From: Lachnospiraceae bacterium
Lineage (GTDB): Bacteria; Bacillota; Clostridia; Lachnospirales; Lachnospiraceae
Direction: 5' to 3'
Assembly (NCBI GenBank): GCA_022796795.1
Contig: JAAWJI010000009.1
Location: forward strand, 1 to 64,000
DNA: 64,000 nucleotides
Below the pieces are notes generated by a model that worked only from the letters and a program-made list of their open reading frames with translations, made no database searches and was not told where the DNA came from. Below, in pieces: positions 62,222 through 64,000 of the stretch. The stretch's first letter is position 1; every line of letters starts with the position of its first letter. Made by a program: the position numbers and the translations under genes.

Positions 62222-64000
62222 ATGGCAAAATATTTAGTGATAGTGGAGTCTCCGGCAAAGGTGAAGACCATACAAAAATTTTTGGGCTCCAATTATGAGG
62301 TACTGGCCTCCCAGGGACATGTGAGGGACCTGCCTAAGAGTCAGCTGGGAATCGATGTAGAGAATGACTACGAGCCTAAATATATTACAATTCGCGGAAA
62401 AGGGGATATTCTGGCCAAGCTGCGCAAAGAAGCAAAGAAAGCTGACCGGGTTTATCTTGCCACGGACCCGGACCGGGAGGGAGAGGCGATTTCCTGGCAT
62501 TTGTCCCAGGCGCTGAAGCTAGAGGACAGGAAAATGTATCGGATAAGCTTCAATGAAATCACCAAATCCGCGGTGAAGGCTTCCTTAAAGCAGGCCCGGC
62601 AGATTGACATGGATCTGGTGGATGCCCAGCAGGCCAGAAGGATGCTGGACCGGATGGTGGGATATCGGATCAGTCCTATTTTGTGGGCAAAGGTAAAGAG
62701 GGGCTTAAGCGCTGGCCGGGTGCAGTCTGTAGCTTTGCGTATTATTGCGGACCGGGAGGAGGAAATTAACGCCTTTATTCCGGAGGAATACTGGACCTTG
62801 GACGCGTCGTTTCAGATTCCGGGGGAGAAAAAGCCTCTGACAGCGAAATTTTATGGCGTCGGAAGCAAGAAGCTTGCCATTCATTCCAAAGAGCAGATGG
62901 AAGGAATCCTGAGGGATCTGGAGGGAGCCTCCTATGCAGTGACGGATGTGAAGCGGGGAGAAAGGAGCAAGAAAGCGCCGCTGCCTTTTACCACCAGTAC
63001 CCTGCAGCAGGAGGCATCCAAGACTTTGAATTTTTCCACCCAGAAGACCATGCGCCTGGCCCAGCAGCTCTATGAGGGCGTGGATATTAAGGGAAACGGA
63101 ACCGTGGGTATTATTACCTATCTGCGTACAGATTCCACCCGGGTTTCCGAGGAAGCGCAGCAGAACACCCGGACTTATATTAAGGAACAGTATGGGGAGG
63201 AATATGTATCCCAGGCTCAGGGGACAAAAGCCAGCGGAAAGAAGATCCAGGATGCCCATGAAGCGATCCGGCCCACAGATATTACCCGGACGCCCAGCGT
63301 CATGAAAGATTCTTTGAGCAGAGACCAGCTGCGGCTGTATCAGCTGATCTGGAAGCGGTTTATGGCCAGCCAGATGGCGGAGGCGGTCTATGAGACGGCC
63401 CAGGTAAAGATCGACGCCAGCCTGGTGGAAGGAAGGATTCAGGAGAAGACAGAAGGGGAGGAGAAGGGCTACCGTTTTACGGTGTCTGCCTCGAAAATCA
63501 AGTTTGACGGATTTCTCTCCGTGTATGTTCAGGAGGAAGAGGAAAAGCCGGAGAGCAATATGCTGGCAAAGGGACTGGATCGGGATACGGTTCTGGAACT
63601 TTTGGATTTTGACAAAAAGCAGCATTTTACCCAGCCTCCTGCTCACTATACAGAGGCGGCCCTGGTTAAGACCCTGGAGGAGCTGGGGATTGGACGTCCC
63701 AGCACCTATGCCCCCACGATCACCACCATCATTGCCCGCAGGTATGTGGCAAAGGAAAACCGCAACCTGTATCTCACCGAGCTGGGAGAGGTAGTCAACA
63801 ATATGATGAAGCAGGCGTTTCCCAGTATTGTGGAGGTGGATTTTACCGCCAATATGGAGGGCCTTTTGGACTGCGTGGAGGAGGGAACAGTCAGCTGGAA
63901 GACTGTGGTGGAGAATTTCTATCCGGACCTGGAGGAAGCCGTGCAGAAGGCGGAAAAAGAGCTGGAGGAAATCAAGATTGAGGATGAGGTCACGGATGTG
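62222..64000 (+). CDS. topA: DNA topoisomerase I, 5' part (runs off the window)
   Basis: 593 codons are present and the frame is still open at base 64000; the full protein is normally about 690 residues or more. The TOPRIM domain shows YLVIVESPAKVKTIQKFLG and the acidic site DPDREGEAISWHL. The cleavage domain has FTTSTLQQEASKTLNFSTQK and the catalytic Tyr at about 300 in GIITYLRTDSTRVSEEA. IQDAHEAIRPTDI and ELGIGRPSTYAPTI follow. It relaxes negative supercoils. The ribosome site AAAGAGGATATTT precedes the ATG. Confidence 0.96.
   Translation, partial: MAKYLVIVESPAKVKTIQKFLGSNYEVLASQGHVRDLPKSQLGIDVENDYEPKYITIRGKGDILAKLRKEAKKADRVYLATDPDREGEAISWHLSQALKLEDRKMYRISFNEITKSAVKASLKQARQIDMDLVDAQQARRMLDRMVGYRISPILWAKVKRGLSAGRVQSVALRIIADREEEINAFIPEEYWTLDASFQIPGEKKPLTAKFYGVGSKKLAIHSKEQMEGILRDLEGASYAVTDVKRGERSKKAPLPFTTSTLQQEASKTLNFSTQKTMRLAQQLYEGVDIKGNGTVGIITYLRTDSTRVSEEAQQNTRTYIKEQYGEEYVSQAQGTKASGKKIQDAHEAIRPTDITRTPSVMKDSLSRDQLRLYQLIWKRFMASQMAEAVYETAQVKIDASLVEGRIQEKTEGEEKGYRFTVSASKIKFDGFLSVYVQEEEEKPESNMLAKGLDRDTVLELLDFDKKQHFTQPPAHYTEAALVKTLEELGIGRPSTYAPTITTIIARRYVAKENRNLYLTELGEVVNNMMKQAFPSIVEVDFTANMEGLLDCVEEGTVSWKTVVENFYPDLEEAVQKAEKELEEIKIEDEVTDV

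Overview
The window looks like a chromosomal segment of a gut-type Lachnospiraceae/Clostridia bacterium. Evidence is the Gram-positive core gene order (ireB-ruvX-DUF1292-fur-RNase J-mltG-trmR-U32 protein), a SigK sporulation sigma factor, a BlaI/BlaR1 pair, a comM-dprA-topA block, TTG/GTG starts behind strong AGGAGG sites, and TTGACA-N17-TATAAT type promoters. No rRNA, tRNA or CRISPR array was recognised.

Layout. 1-2.5 kb: the tail of a repeat-bearing coding sequence, then a leftward two-component pair with an intact regulator and a broken kinase. 2.7-9.5 kb: a CsoR-type repressor, YbaK, then the conserved housekeeping run from ireB to a U32 tRNA-modification protein. 9.7-11.3 kb: a zinc-ribbon, proline-rich membrane protein. 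11.3-13.7 kb: a gene graveyard where fragments of an alcohol dehydrogenase, a hexulose-phosphate-synthase-like protein, a TRAP transporter and a DUF4143 ATPase are stitched together. 13.9-20.9 kb: an HD hydrolase, a lipoprotein, an HscC-like Hsp70 and a 1177-residue J-domain partner. 21-24 kb: sigK and blaI/blaR1-like genes with recognisable operators. 24.3-34.8 kb: one roughly 3.5-thousand-residue surface adhesin (vWA, SpaA-type and DUF11 repeats). 34.9-37 kb: a three-gene DUF262/AAA cluster in which every member carries a frameshift.

37.1-40.2 kb holds an intact tyrosine recombinase bracketed by direct and inverted repeats, followed by a TnpB-like protein whose three RuvC catalytic positions read Tyr, Pro and Ser instead of Asp, Glu and Asp. 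The Zn ribbon is intact, and an omega-RNA-like hairpin ends at the stop codon. This is the best candidate for an undescribed, possibly nuclease-dead RNA-guided module.

40.5-58.4 kb is an A+T-rich surface-polysaccharide locus with glycosyl- and phosphotransferase-like proteins, UDP-glucose dehydrogenase, a UDP-glucuronate epimerase-like enzyme, and an Rpe-like/TarI-like/TarJ-like trio pointing to a CDP-activated pentitol. Seven neighbouring proteins carry the same kind of small Rossmann-like domain fused to different catalytic domains, which suggests a shared docking or sensing module. The window closes with a decayed DUF4143 ATPase, comM, dprA and the 5' part of topA.
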